Below are positions 37,941 to 45,916 of a stretch of 64,000 nt of DNA, piece by piece. This DNA is from Acinetobacter sp. 10FS3-1. Lineage in GTDB: Bacteria; Pseudomonadota; Gammaproteobacteria; Pseudomonadales; Moraxellaceae. The notes below the pieces were generated by a model that was not told where the DNA came from, searched no databases, and was given only the letters and a program-made list of their open reading frames with translations. The DNA lies in NCBI RefSeq assembly GCF_013343215.1, contig NZ_CP039143.1, forward strand, positions 682,001 through 746,000. The letters run 5' to 3'. The position numbers and the translations under genes were made by a program. The first letter of the stretch is position 1; every line of letters begins with the position of its first letter.

Positions 37941-39059
37941 ATGCCACGTCCAATTCACGCGGTTATTCATCAACAGGCGCTAAAACATAACCTGAAAGTC
38001 GCCCGTTCCTTTGCAGCCCAAAGTCAGGTCTTTGCCGTGGTTAAGGCAGATGCCTATGGGCACGGCATTGAGCGGGTATATCCGGCCTTGCAACAGGCGG
38101 ATGGCTTTGCCTTTCTAGATATTGCTGAAGGCAAACGTCTCAGAGCCTTGGGCTGCGACAAACCGCTATTATTGCTCGAAGGTATCTTTGGTCTAGAAGA
38201 TTTATTTGACTGTGCCAAGTATGCAATGGCCTTTGCCATTCATGCTCCGCATCAGCTGGAATGGCTTAAATCATTTGTCAGTCTGCAACCAGAAGCTCAG
38301 TTGGATGTATTTCTGAAAATGAATAGCGGCATGAACCGGCTCGGATTTCTGCCCGAACAATATGCCGCAGTATTTCAAGAACTGCAAAGCATCCGGCAGA
38401 TACGCTCAATTAGCCATATGACGCATTTCTCTGATGCCGATAGCATGCGCTTGGGCCGAGAGGGCATTGAACATCAGCAACTGGTTTTTGCTCAAACGAC
38501 CCAAGGTCTGCCGGGCAAAATCTCGCTGAGCAATAGCGCAGCTATTCTCCGGCATCAGCAGCTGCATTCAGATATCGTGCGTAGCGGTATTATGCTCTAT
38601 GGCAGTTCACCGGACTATCCGGCGCATAGTATCGAGCACTGGAATTTGCAACCGGCCATGAGTCTGCGCAGTGAACTGATTGCTGTGCAGCAGGTGCCAG
38701 CCGGCAATACGATTGGTTATGGCTCCAGTTTTGTGGTCGAGCAGGACATGCAGGTCGGAATTGTGGCCTGTGGCTATGCGGATGGTTATCAGCGCATTAC
38801 CCAAACCGGAACTCCAGTTCTGGTCGATGGGATTAGAACCCGAACCCTGGGCCGGGTCAGTATGGATATGCTGGCTGTTGATCTGGGGCCTGTTCCGCAG
38901 GCACAGCCCGGAAGTGAAGTGGTGCTGTGGGGGCAGTCTGTTAAGGGGGCTGTTTTGCCCATTGATGAGGTGGCAGCAGGGTCAGGCACTGTAGGTTATG
39001 AACTTATGTGTGCTATCACAGCGCGGGTGCCTATCCAAATAGACGCCTGCAAATTTTAA
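37941..39059 (+). CDS. alr: Catabolic alanine racemase (DadX type)
   Basis: The enzyme interconverts L- and D-alanine using PLP. The 372-residue protein has the PLP lysine in VVKADAYGHG (K35), the SHMTHFSDAD and GIMLYGSSP segments and the second catalytic tyrosine in AGNTIGYGSSF. The frame opens at TTG 37920, but MPRPIHAVIHQQAL from ATG 37941 matches the family start. It follows dadA by 38 bases, so it is likely the catabolic racemase feeding DadA. Confidence 0.94.
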   Translation: MPRPIHAVIHQQALKHNLKVARSFAAQSQVFAVVKADAYGHGIERVYPALQQADGFAFLDIAEGKRLRALGCDKPLLLLEGIFGLEDLFDCAKYAMAFAIHAPHQLEWLKSFVSLQPEAQLDVFLKMNSGMNRLGFLPEQYAAVFQELQSIRQIRSISHMTHFSDADSMRLGREGIEHQQLVFAQTTQGLPGKISLSNSAAILRHQQLHSDIVRSGIMLYGSSPDYPAHSIEHWNLQPAMSLRSELIAVQQVPAGNTIGYGSSFVVEQDMQVGIVACGYADGYQRITQTGTPVLVDGIRTRTLGRVSMDMLAVDLGPVPQAQPGSEVVLWGQSVKGAVLPIDEVAAGSGTVGYELMCAITARVPIQIDACKF

Positions 39060-39088
39060 AATATCAAATGCAAACCGAGGAGCAATTC

Positions 39089-39451
39089 ATGACGGAACAT
39101 GCAAATATTCAACGTTTAAACAGCAATCAGGTCATGAGTGCTGTGACCATTCATCAGCAGACAGTTTATCTGTCAGGCCAGGTACCGGACAGTACCCATC
39201 TTGATATTGAGGGTCAGACTAAAGAAGTGCTGGCCAAGATTGATCAGTTGCTGGAACTGGCAGGGACGGATAAAAGCCGTCTGTTGTCTGCACAGCTATT
39301 TGTGAAAAATCTGGCAGATTTTCCACAGGTGAATGCACTCTGGATTAACTGGATGGAAGGTTGTGGTACACCTGCGCGTGCCACCATTCAGGCCGATCTG
39401 GTTAATCCTGACTGGTTGATCGAGATTGCGGTGATCGCAGCTCAAGCCTAG
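39089..39451 (+). CDS. RidA/YjgF-family protein
   Basis: The 120-residue protein has the RidA-type fold with SGQVPD, TKEVLAKIDQLLELAGTDKSRLLSAQLFVKN, and the arginine in GTPARATIQADLV that marks family members able to hydrolyse imines. DadA releases 2-iminopropionate, which RidA-type proteins clear, so its place in the operon makes sense. GAGGAG lies 6 bases before ATG 39089; the longer frame from 39008 overlaps alr and is not used. Confidence 0.9.
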   Translation: MTEHANIQRLNSNQVMSAVTIHQQTVYLSGQVPDSTHLDIEGQTKEVLAKIDQLLELAGTDKSRLLSAQLFVKNLADFPQVNALWINWMEGCGTPARATIQADLVNPDWLIEIAVIAAQA

Positions 39452-39509
39452 ATAGAACTATGGTTTTATATCGGTTAGTAAATAACTGCAGTACATTAGA
39501 CAGGCTCAA

Positions 39510-39574
39510 GCTCACTCCTTTGGGGTGAGCAGCATTAACTCTTCAGTTCAGGATCGAATTTGAAGAGTTTTTTT
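39510..39574 (+). terminator. Two stem-loops after ridA, the second a terminator
   Basis: GCTCACTCC pairs with GGGGTGAGC (39510-39530) without a T run. Then AACTCTTCA (39538-39546) pairs with TGAAGAGTT (39561-39569), followed by TTTTT. The second ends 35 bases before cycA, suggesting that cycA is at least partly uncoupled from ridA. Confidence 0.75.
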
Positions 39575-39609
39575 GTAAGTCCTGTAGATGTTTAAAAGGA
39601 TGTTCAGAT

Positions 39610-41049
39610 ATGAAAACACCTCCCCGTACTGACGCGACGCAAGCGTCTCCCCATGAGTTGCAACGTAAACTCTCCAACCGGCATCTACAATTAATTGCGA
39701 TTGGCGGCGCCATTGGAACAGGCCTGTTTATGGGTTCTGGTAAAACCATTGCGCTGGCAGGCCCTTCAATTTTATTTATCTACATGATCATTGGGGCAAT
39801 GTTTTTTTTTCTGATGCGCGCATTAGGGGAAATTCTGCTATCCAATCTGCACTATAAATCTTTTATTGATATGGCGCATGACCTGATTGGTCCGGGTGCC
39901 GGTTATTATATTGGCTGGTCTTACTGGCTGGGCTGGGTTTTGGTCGGTATTGCCGATCTGGCCGCGATTATCAATTATCTGAACTTCTGGTTGCCACCTG
40001 ATATGGTCTTTACCCCTTTGGGGCAAGCGCTGATCAGTGCGGGTTGTGTACTCCTGGTACTTGGAATTAACTTGCTTACAGTCAAACTGTTTGGCGAAAT
40101 TGAATTCTGGTTTGCCCTGATCAAGATTCTGGCTATTCTGGGTCTGATTGCCATCGGTGGCTATATGATCTTTAGTAATTTTCAGACACCTGGTGGTTCG
40201 GTTGCCAGCTTGAGTAATGTCTGGGTACATGACGGTATGTTCCCGAAAGGAGCCATGGGCTTCCTGGCTGGCTTCCAGATTGCCATGTTTGCCTTTGTTG
40301 GGGTGGAGCTGTTAGGAACAATGGCGGCTGAAACCAAGGATCCTGAAAAGAATCTGCCGAAAGCCGTGAATGCAATCCCGACACGAATTATCCTGTTTTA
40401 TGTACTGTCTTTACTGGTTATTATGTCAGTGACCCCATGGGTAGAAATTCCAGCCGATCAAAGCCCATTTGTGACGCTGTTTCTGCATGCAGGTATTCCT
40501 GTTTCAGCGATTATCATGAACCTGGTAGTGCTGTCTTCGGTCATGTCTTCCATGAATAGTGGAGTATTTTCCACCAGCCGTATGCTGTTTGGTTTGGCAC
40601 GTGGCGGACAGGCACCTCAGGGGCTGGCTGAGCTTTCCAAGCGCGCAGTTCCGGCTAAAGGCCTCCTATTTTCCTGTGGTTTTATTATGGCCGGTGCGGT
40701 ATTTCAGTATTTTGTGCCGAATACCATGGAAGCCTTTACCTTGGCGAGTGCGCTCTGTGTCATCCTGTTTATCAGTATCTGGAGTCTGATCATGGTGTGT
40801 TATATCCGCTACCGCAAGCAGCAGCCAGAAAAGCATGAAGCGTCCAGCTTTAAAATGCCCGGTGGTATCTGGATGTCTTATATCGTGCTGATCTTTTTGT
40901 TCTTCGCGCTGGTCATTCTTAGCCTGGAACCGGATACCATGAAGGCCCTCATGATTAGTCCGCTCTGGCTGATGATTTTATTTGCGACTTATCACCTGTT
41001 ATACAAACCACGTGCACGCAAGCGTCAACAGCTACTCTCTGGAGAGTAA
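39610..41049 (+). CDS. cycA: APC-family amino acid permease, probably D-alanine/D-serine/glycine importer CycA
   Basis: The 479-residue protein has 12 hydrophobic helices and the amino acid permease opening LQRKLSNRHLQLIAIGGAIGTGLFMGSGKTI. It is closest in pattern to CycA (YKSFIDMAHDLIGPGAGYYIGWSYW, AFVGVELLGTMAAETKDPEKNLPKAVNAIP). Its place after the D-alanine catabolic genes supports D-alanine uptake; the exact specificity is inferred. A bidirectional terminator follows. Confidence 0.88.
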   Translation: MKTPPRTDATQASPHELQRKLSNRHLQLIAIGGAIGTGLFMGSGKTIALAGPSILFIYMIIGAMFFFLMRALGEILLSNLHYKSFIDMAHDLIGPGAGYYIGWSYWLGWVLVGIADLAAIINYLNFWLPPDMVFTPLGQALISAGCVLLVLGINLLTVKLFGEIEFWFALIKILAILGLIAIGGYMIFSNFQTPGGSVASLSNVWVHDGMFPKGAMGFLAGFQIAMFAFVGVELLGTMAAETKDPEKNLPKAVNAIPTRIILFYVLSLLVIMSVTPWVEIPADQSPFVTLFLHAGIPVSAIIMNLVVLSSVMSSMNSGVFSTSRMLFGLARGGQAPQGLAELSKRAVPAKGLLFSCGFIMAGAVFQYFVPNTMEAFTLASALCVILFISIWSLIMVCYIRYRKQQPEKHEASSFKMPGGIWMSYIVLIFLFFALVILSLEPDTMKALMISPLWLMILFATYHLLYKPRARKRQQLLSGE

Positions 41050-41057
41050 CGGTTAAA

Positions 41058-41091
41058 TAAAAAAATCCCCGAATGATCGGGGATTTTTTTA
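41058..41091. terminator. Bidirectional terminator between cycA and hemJ
   Basis: AAAAAATCCCCG, loop AATGAT, CGGGGATTTTTTT between convergent genes. Confidence 0.93.
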
Positions 41092-41104
41092 TTTTGTTAT
41101 GACA

Positions 41105-41557
41105 TTAGAAGACGGGTTTAACCACCACCAGAATCACCACTGCAAATAGAATGAAGGTCGGCATTTCATTAAAAAAACGCCAAAATTTATGGGACTTGTA
41201 ATGCGCATTTTTCATCAGTTGCTTGCGGTAATAACCACAAACCAGATGGTAAATCACCAGTAAGCCGACCAGACCCACTTTTAGGTAAAACCATAAGGCT
41301 TCATGATAGTGGCGCGTTGCATCGCCCCAATCTACCAAAAAGTGTGCGGTAATTAAGGTGGCGATCATTGCAGGCCACATAATGCCGCGGTACAGCTTGC
41401 GTTCCATGATCTGGAAGCGTTGATGGCTTATCGCATCTTCACTCATTGCATGGTAGACATAAAGCCGTGGTAAGTAGAACAGGGCAGCGAACCAGCATAC
41501 CACAGCAATAATATGTAATGCTTTTACCCACAAGAAAGCATCAGAAGGAGCATCCAT
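41105..41557 (-). CDS. hemJ: Protoporphyrinogen IX oxidase HemJ
   Basis: HemJ carries out the penultimate step of haem synthesis in bacteria lacking HemG and HemY. The 150-residue membrane protein has four helices, a conserved histidine in WVKALHIIAVVCWFAALFYLPRL and a conserved lysine in ALWFYLKVGLVGLL, the two residues known to matter in the family. ATG 41557 was taken; a TTG one codon upstream extends the frame by one residue. It follows fabB by 23 bases in the same direction, so the two are probably cotranscribed. Confidence 0.9.
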   Translation of the reverse strand: MDAPSDAFLWVKALHIIAVVCWFAALFYLPRLYVYHAMSEDAISHQRFQIMERKLYRGIMWPAMIATLITAHFLVDWGDATRHYHEALWFYLKVGLVGLLVIYHLVCGYYRKQLMKNAHYKSHKFWRFFNEMPTFILFAVVILVVVKPVF

Positions 41558-41580
41558 CAAGTCACCCTATTTGGGGCAGC

Positions 41581-42810
41581 TTAACCTTCCCATTTCTTGA
41601 GAACGAGACAGGCATTTACGCCGCCGAAACCGAAACTATTACTCATCACAGTATTCAGTTTTGCATCACGTTTTTCAAGTACGATATCAAATGGTTTTGC
41701 GCCTTCATCCAGTTCAGTCACGTTGATGTTTGGTGCAATAAAGTCATTCTGCATCATCAGAACTGAGTAAATGGCTTCCTGAACACCCGCTGCACCTAAG
41801 CTATGACCGGTCATGGATTTAGTTGAACTCAGTGGAGGAACCTGACCTTCACCAAATGCACGCTCCATTGCTTTAAGTTCGGTCACGTCACCCGCTGGTG
41901 TAGAAGTACCATGTGTATTCACATAGTCGATTTTATCGACACCATGTTGCTTGGCTTCTTCCAGTGCCATCAGGATACAGCGTGTTGCACCTTCACCACT
42001 TGGGGCAACCATATCCGCACCATCAGAGTTAGCCGCATACGCCACCACTTCTGCCAGAATATTGGCACCACGCGCCTGCGCATGTTCCAGAGACTCAAGC
42101 ACTACGAAACCGCCACCGCCAGCAATGACGAAGCCGTCACGGTCTGCCGAGTATGGACGTGAAGCTGTTTCAGGCGTGTCGTTATATTTAGAGCACAGCG
42201 CACCCATTGCATCAAACAGCAAGCTTTGTGACCAGTGATCTTCTTCACCGCCACCAGCCAGCATCAGGTCCTGTTTGCCCAGCTGAATCAGGTTGTACGC
42301 ATAACCAATGGCATCGGCAGAGGTTGCGCATGCGCTGGTGATTGAATGTGCCACACCTTGAAGTTTTAGAGCCACGCCCACGTTTGCTGTAATCGTATTG
42401 GACATGTTGCGTGGTACGAAGAACGGACCAACTTTACGTGCGCCTTTTTCTTCCAGCAGTTTAACCATTTCTACAACAGATGCCGTCGAGTTGCCACCAG
42501 AACCGCCTGCAATACCATAACGCGGGTTATTGGCCAGGTCTTCTTGTTTTAAGCCCGCATGTTCAACTGCTGCGATAGCCGTGTTATAAGCATACATGGC
42601 GCAGACGCCCATAAAGCGTTTCAGTTTACGGTCGATTCCATCGAAATCCTGTTCAGCAGCTGCACTGACATGGCTTTTAAAATTCAGTTCGGCATAAGTC
42701 GGGTTAAAACGTGTTCCTGAAATCCCGTTTTGTAAAGAATGGTTTACATCCTCTAATGTATTACCGATGCACGAGTTAATACCCATACCAGTGATGACAA
42801 CACGTTTCAT
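41581..42810 (-). CDS. fabB: 3-oxoacyl-ACP synthase I FabB
   Basis: FabB condenses malonyl-ACP with acyl chains and is needed for unsaturated fatty acids. The 409-residue protein has the Cys-His-His triad: C161 in SACATSADA, H300 in NTHGTSTP and H336 in GHSLGAAG. The start MKRVVITGMGINSCIG and GGSGGN fit FabB (KAS I) rather than FabF. hemJ follows in the same direction. Confidence 0.95.
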   Translation of the reverse strand: MKRVVITGMGINSCIGNTLEDVNHSLQNGISGTRFNPTYAELNFKSHVSAAAEQDFDGIDRKLKRFMGVCAMYAYNTAIAAVEHAGLKQEDLANNPRYGIAGGSGGNSTASVVEMVKLLEEKGARKVGPFFVPRNMSNTITANVGVALKLQGVAHSITSACATSADAIGYAYNLIQLGKQDLMLAGGGEEDHWSQSLLFDAMGALCSKYNDTPETASRPYSADRDGFVIAGGGGFVVLESLEHAQARGANILAEVVAYAANSDGADMVAPSGEGATRCILMALEEAKQHGVDKIDYVNTHGTSTPAGDVTELKAMERAFGEGQVPPLSSTKSMTGHSLGAAGVQEAIYSVLMMQNDFIAPNINVTELDEGAKPFDIVLEKRDAKLNTVMSNSFGFGGVNACLVLKKWEG

Positions 42811-43085
42811 CTACAGATCCTTATAGTTTATCTCTGGGTCAGAGGGAGATATTTGGCCTTGTAAAAACAGCGAAATATGGCGCTGACACCTGTTTCACGA
42901 TGGTGAACATCATAGCAGAAAGGTTTTTGAAATCTTATGGCAAATGTTATGCCGTGTGACAGTGAATTGAGTTCATAAAGTGTCGTATAGGGCTTTTACC
43001 AAATGAAACAGAATAAGGTTGAGATAAATGCTGACTACACCTAGTATTTATACCAAATACAAGCACGTGCATGCTGAGGTGGAAA

Positions 43086-44612
43086 ATGGGAAATGCTAAT
43101 AATAAATCATCTAATGGTCTGATTTCGAATGCGTTTGGAGTGGCGAAAAAGTTCAGCTCAACAGGATTGGATCTGTTACATCATGTCGCACCTGATTCGG
43201 TTACTAAAGTCGGTAAAGTTTTAAATAATAATTCTATAATTGAGGGTTCAGCCAAAGTGAAAAGTCCGTTTACAGCAAAAAAATATGAAAATCCAAAGCA
43301 GATGTTGCGTGAGCATCTCCCGAATGTTTCCCGTCAGTTATTGGGCCGTCGCTTTAATACCGTCAATAACGTGGCACATTTTGTTTCTCCGCAGCTTACT
43401 GAAAAAGTATCGGATTATTTCTTTGACCATTTAAATCATTTCAGTAACCAGATGAGTTCAGTTGATGCCATTCTGGATGAAGCAGGTGCACGAGAGCTGG
43501 AAGAGCTGACTCAGGACATAGACCGCTCAAAGCGTCTTTCTCAGGCTTTTGGCGAACAGAATAAATGGATTGCTACGCTACAGGGTGCAGTGACTGGTAC
43601 CACAGGTGTCGTGGGAACGGCAATTGATATTCCCGCGTCGTTATTACTGGCTTTACGTACCATTTATCAGGTGGGCCGTTCTTATGGTTTCGACCTGAAT
43701 AAAGAAGATGACCAAGAAATCGTCCAGCATATTTTTAAACAGATTGATCTCAGCCTGATTGCAGAAAAACAGACCTTGCTGCTCGGTCTGAAAGCCATCA
43801 GCAATACCCTTAAAACTCATGATCTTTCTCAATTACAGAACATGCTGGGCTCGGATAATGATATCGAAGCTCTGAAAAAATGGCTCAGTAAAGAAGATGG
43901 CAGCATGAAATGGGACTGGATGAACCATATATCGAAGTTTTCTATTCTAGAGCAGTTAACCAGGCTGACTCCACTGGCTAGTGCGGGAATTGGTGCAGTA
44001 TATAGCCATCGTTTTGTGGATGATGTGAATCAAAAAGCTCAGGACGTTTTCTCGCATGCACGTCAGTATCTGTTACAGCATCAGGATACCAGTTTATCGC
44101 CATATTCAGCTTATGAAAAAGCGATGAGTCTGTTAGAGCAGGCTGCACCGAAATTACTGGAAAAAAATGATGCGGAGGAGGTTGCTCCTGCCCCAGACAA
44201 GCCAGTTTTAGATAAAGAAATTACGCTTGAAGGAAATGATCATATCACTCAGGTGAAGCTGGTTAAAAAACAACAACAGGATTTGAGCCCTGAAGATGCT
44301 GAAGTGAAAGAAGATGAAAAAGTCAGAGAAGGGCTGGATAAACTAACAGATCAATTGGTTGAGCCGGTAGCAGATAAACACATGCAGCAGCCTGCAATTC
44401 CTAAAGATGCTTTTGATGCGGATGCCGCCTTGGACGAAGAGTTGGGCCTGCCATCAGAAAATACTGAAAGTATTGAAACTGTTACTACAGCAGAAAATAT
44501 CGATGCGGCGGAACAGAAGGATCAGGCAGTGGAGGCTAAGCAGCCGCAAGCTACCGAGAAAGCTGAAGATGTTACAAAAAATAGTGCTAAAAAATCAAAA
44601 AACAAGCAGTAA
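43086..44612 (+). CDS. EcsC-family protein with long acidic tail
   Basis: The 508-residue protein matches the EcsC family in its middle (about 130-345): WIATLQGAVTGTTGVVGTAIDIPASLLLALRTIYQVGRSYGFDLN and LASAGIGAVYSHRFVDDV. The function of the family is unclear; the glycine-rich hydrophobic stretch suggests membrane association. After about residue 345 comes a low-complexity tail rich in Glu, Asp, Ala, Gln and Lys, probably disordered. The frame opens at ATG 43071, but GAGGTGG at 43076-43082 places the start at ATG 43086. It stands alone upstream of the str operon. Confidence 0.8.
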   Translation: MGNANNKSSNGLISNAFGVAKKFSSTGLDLLHHVAPDSVTKVGKVLNNNSIIEGSAKVKSPFTAKKYENPKQMLREHLPNVSRQLLGRRFNTVNNVAHFVSPQLTEKVSDYFFDHLNHFSNQMSSVDAILDEAGARELEELTQDIDRSKRLSQAFGEQNKWIATLQGAVTGTTGVVGTAIDIPASLLLALRTIYQVGRSYGFDLNKEDDQEIVQHIFKQIDLSLIAEKQTLLLGLKAISNTLKTHDLSQLQNMLGSDNDIEALKKWLSKEDGSMKWDWMNHISKFSILEQLTRLTPLASAGIGAVYSHRFVDDVNQKAQDVFSHARQYLLQHQDTSLSPYSAYEKAMSLLEQAAPKLLEKNDAEEVAPAPDKPVLDKEITLEGNDHITQVKLVKKQQQDLSPEDAEVKEDEKVREGLDKLTDQLVEPVADKHMQQPAIPKDAFDADAALDEELGLPSENTESIETVTTAENIDAAEQKDQAVEAKQPQATEKAEDVTKNSAKKSKNKQ

Positions 44613-44673
44613 ATGATGCTGTAATGAATAGTGTAAGTCTTGAACTTATCGGACTTTGTCTGGCACAGATATA

Positions 44674-44702
44674 TTGACCGATTTTCCATCTTGACTTACA
44701 AT
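44674..44702 (+). promoter_or_regulatory. Promoter of the str operon
   Basis: TTGACC (44674-44679), exactly 17 bases, TACAAT (44697-44702). Transcription should start near 44709, which is also the start of a hairpin with a T run. Confidence 0.7.
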
Positions 44703-44707
44703 TGCAT

Positions 44708-44741
44708 GCCCTCAAAAAGTAGTAGTTTTTTGGGGCTTTTT
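44708..44741 (+). terminator. Terminator-like hairpin at the very 5' end of the str transcript
   Basis: GCCCTCAAAAA pairs with TTTTTTGGGGC (one G-T pair and one mismatch) and is followed by TTTTA. It could end transcription from the EcsC gene, attenuate the str transcript or protect its 5' end. The rpsL ATG is 21 bases further. Confidence 0.65.
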
Positions 44742-44761
44742 ATTAACGGGAGAATTGCCAC

Positions 44762-45136
44762 ATGGCAACAACAAATCAGTTGATCCGCAAGGGTCGTACG
44801 ACTTTAGTTGAAAAATCTAAAGTTCCTGCGTTAAAGGCTTGTCCACAACGCCGTGGTGTTTGTACACGTGTTTACACAACTACACCTAAAAAACCTAACT
44901 CAGCAATGCGTAAAGTTTGCCGTGTTCGCTTAACTTCAGGTTTTGAAGTTTCTAGCTACATCGGTGGTGAAGGCCATAACCTACAAGAGCACAGTGTTGT
45001 TCTGATCCGTGGTGGTCGTGTTAAAGATTTACCAGGTGTACGTTACCATACTGTTCGTGGTTCTTTAGACTGTGCTGGTGTTAAAGATCGTAACCAGTCT
45101 CGCTCTAAATACGGTACTAAACGTCCTAAGAAATAA
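44762..45136 (+). CDS. rpsL: 30S ribosomal protein S12
   Basis: S12 is a decoding-centre protein of 124 residues, with typical [10 protein letters not shown] and [12 protein letters not shown] blocks. The lysines at the streptomycin-contact positions (in TPKKPNS and in RVKDLPG) are the wild-type ones, so no rpsL-type streptomycin resistance is predicted. GGGAGAA lies upstream. First gene of rpsL-rpsG-fusA-tuf. Confidence 0.98.
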   Translation: MATTNQLIRKGRTTLVEKSKVPALKACPQRRGVCTRVYTTTPKKPNSAMRKVCRVRLTSGFEVSSYIGGEGHNLQEHSVVLIRGGRVKDLPGVRYHTVRGSLDCAGVKDRNQSRSKYGTKRPKK

Positions 45137-45187
45137 TTGTTTAAGAACAATTTTCTAAGACTGTAGAACCGTAATCCTTTATCGTCT

Positions 45188-45297
45188 CGCTTGTCTGATT
45201 TCTTCATTTAATTTTGTGAAAATTCAAGCGACGTGTAGTAAGGCCAGCGAATGCACATGACACTTTGTGCTACTGCTGGATTAACCTGAAGTGTCAT
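45188..45297 (+). promoter_or_regulatory. Structured rpsL-rpsG spacer, candidate S7 operator
   Basis: The 179-base spacer holds CGCTTG (45188-45193) pairing with CAAGCG (45225-45230), ATGACACTT (45257-45265) pairing with AAGTGTCAT (45289-45297), and CCAGC (45244-45248) pairing with GCTGG (45275-45279). The last two helices interleave, as in a pseudoknot or a switch. In E. coli the corresponding spacer is the site where S7 represses its own translation; the same role here is inferred. Confidence 0.5.
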
Positions 45298-45315
45298 ATA
45301 TATAGGTAGTTTAAA

Positions 45316-45786
45316 ATGCCAAGACGTCGCGTAGTTGCTGCTCGTGAAATCCTTCCGGATCCTAAGTTCAGCAGCCAAACAATCGCTAAATTCATGAACC
45401 ACGTAATGCAAGATGGTAAAAAATCTATTGCTGAAAGTATCGTTTACGGTGCTTTAGAACGCGTTCAAGAAAAATCTAAAGTAGACCCGGTTGAGTTTTT
45501 TGAAGCTACGCTTGAAAAAGTTCGTCCTATGGTCGAAGTAAAAGCACGCCGTGTTGGTGGTGCTACTTATCAAGTTCCTATGGAAGTACGCCCATCCCGT
45601 CGTACTGCTCTAGCGATGCGTTGGTTGGTAGATGCTGCTGCTAAGCGTTCTGAAAAAACTATGGCTTTACGTCTTGCTGGCGAGTTGCTTGATGCATCTG
45701 AAGGCAAAGGCGCAGCGGTTAAAAAACGTGAAGATGTGCATCGTATGGCTGAAGCCAACAAAGCCTTCTCTCACTACCGTTTCTAA
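45316..45786 (+). CDS. rpsG: 30S ribosomal protein S7
   Basis: S7 is the primary 16S-binding protein of the small-subunit head. The 156-residue protein has [18 protein letters not shown] and [25 protein letters not shown], and the short C-terminal end HYRF typical of non-enteric S7. It is unusually far from rpsL, with a structured spacer on each side. Confidence 0.98.
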   Translation: MPRRRVVAAREILPDPKFSSQTIAKFMNHVMQDGKKSIAESIVYGALERVQEKSKVDPVEFFEATLEKVRPMVEVKARRVGGATYQVPMEVRPSRRTALAMRWLVDAAAKRSEKTMALRLAGELLDASEGKGAAVKKREDVHRMAEANKAFSHYRF

Positions 45787-45791
45787 GCACA

Positions 45792-45887
45792 TAAAACAGG
45801 CCCTAATCAGGAAGATGACAACACTGCTTTCACGCAATTGTCATCAAAGCGCTTTAAGTTGCTAGCAGCTTAAAGCGTCCTGTTTTA
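45792..45887 (+). promoter_or_regulatory. Three-way-junction RNA fold between rpsG and fusA
   Basis: TAAAACAGG (45792-45800) pairs with CCTGTTTTA (45879-45887) and encloses two perfect hairpins: GATGACAA/TTGTCATC (45814-45821, 45838-45845) and CGCTTTAAG/CTTAAAGCG (45850-45858, 45869-45877). It fills most of the spacer. No T run follows, so it is not a simple terminator. Confidence 0.5.
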
Positions 45888-45916
45888 AACAACAAAATTT
45901 AGGAATGCTAGAAATC

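Noticed and set aside
42868..42885. CAGCG/CGCTG inverted repeat upstream of fabB as a possible FabR-like site
   Set aside because: The arms are only five bases and do not match a fatty-acid regulator pattern that I can name.
44762..45136. Possible streptomycin-resistance substitutions in rpsL
   Set aside because: The key lysines are unchanged.
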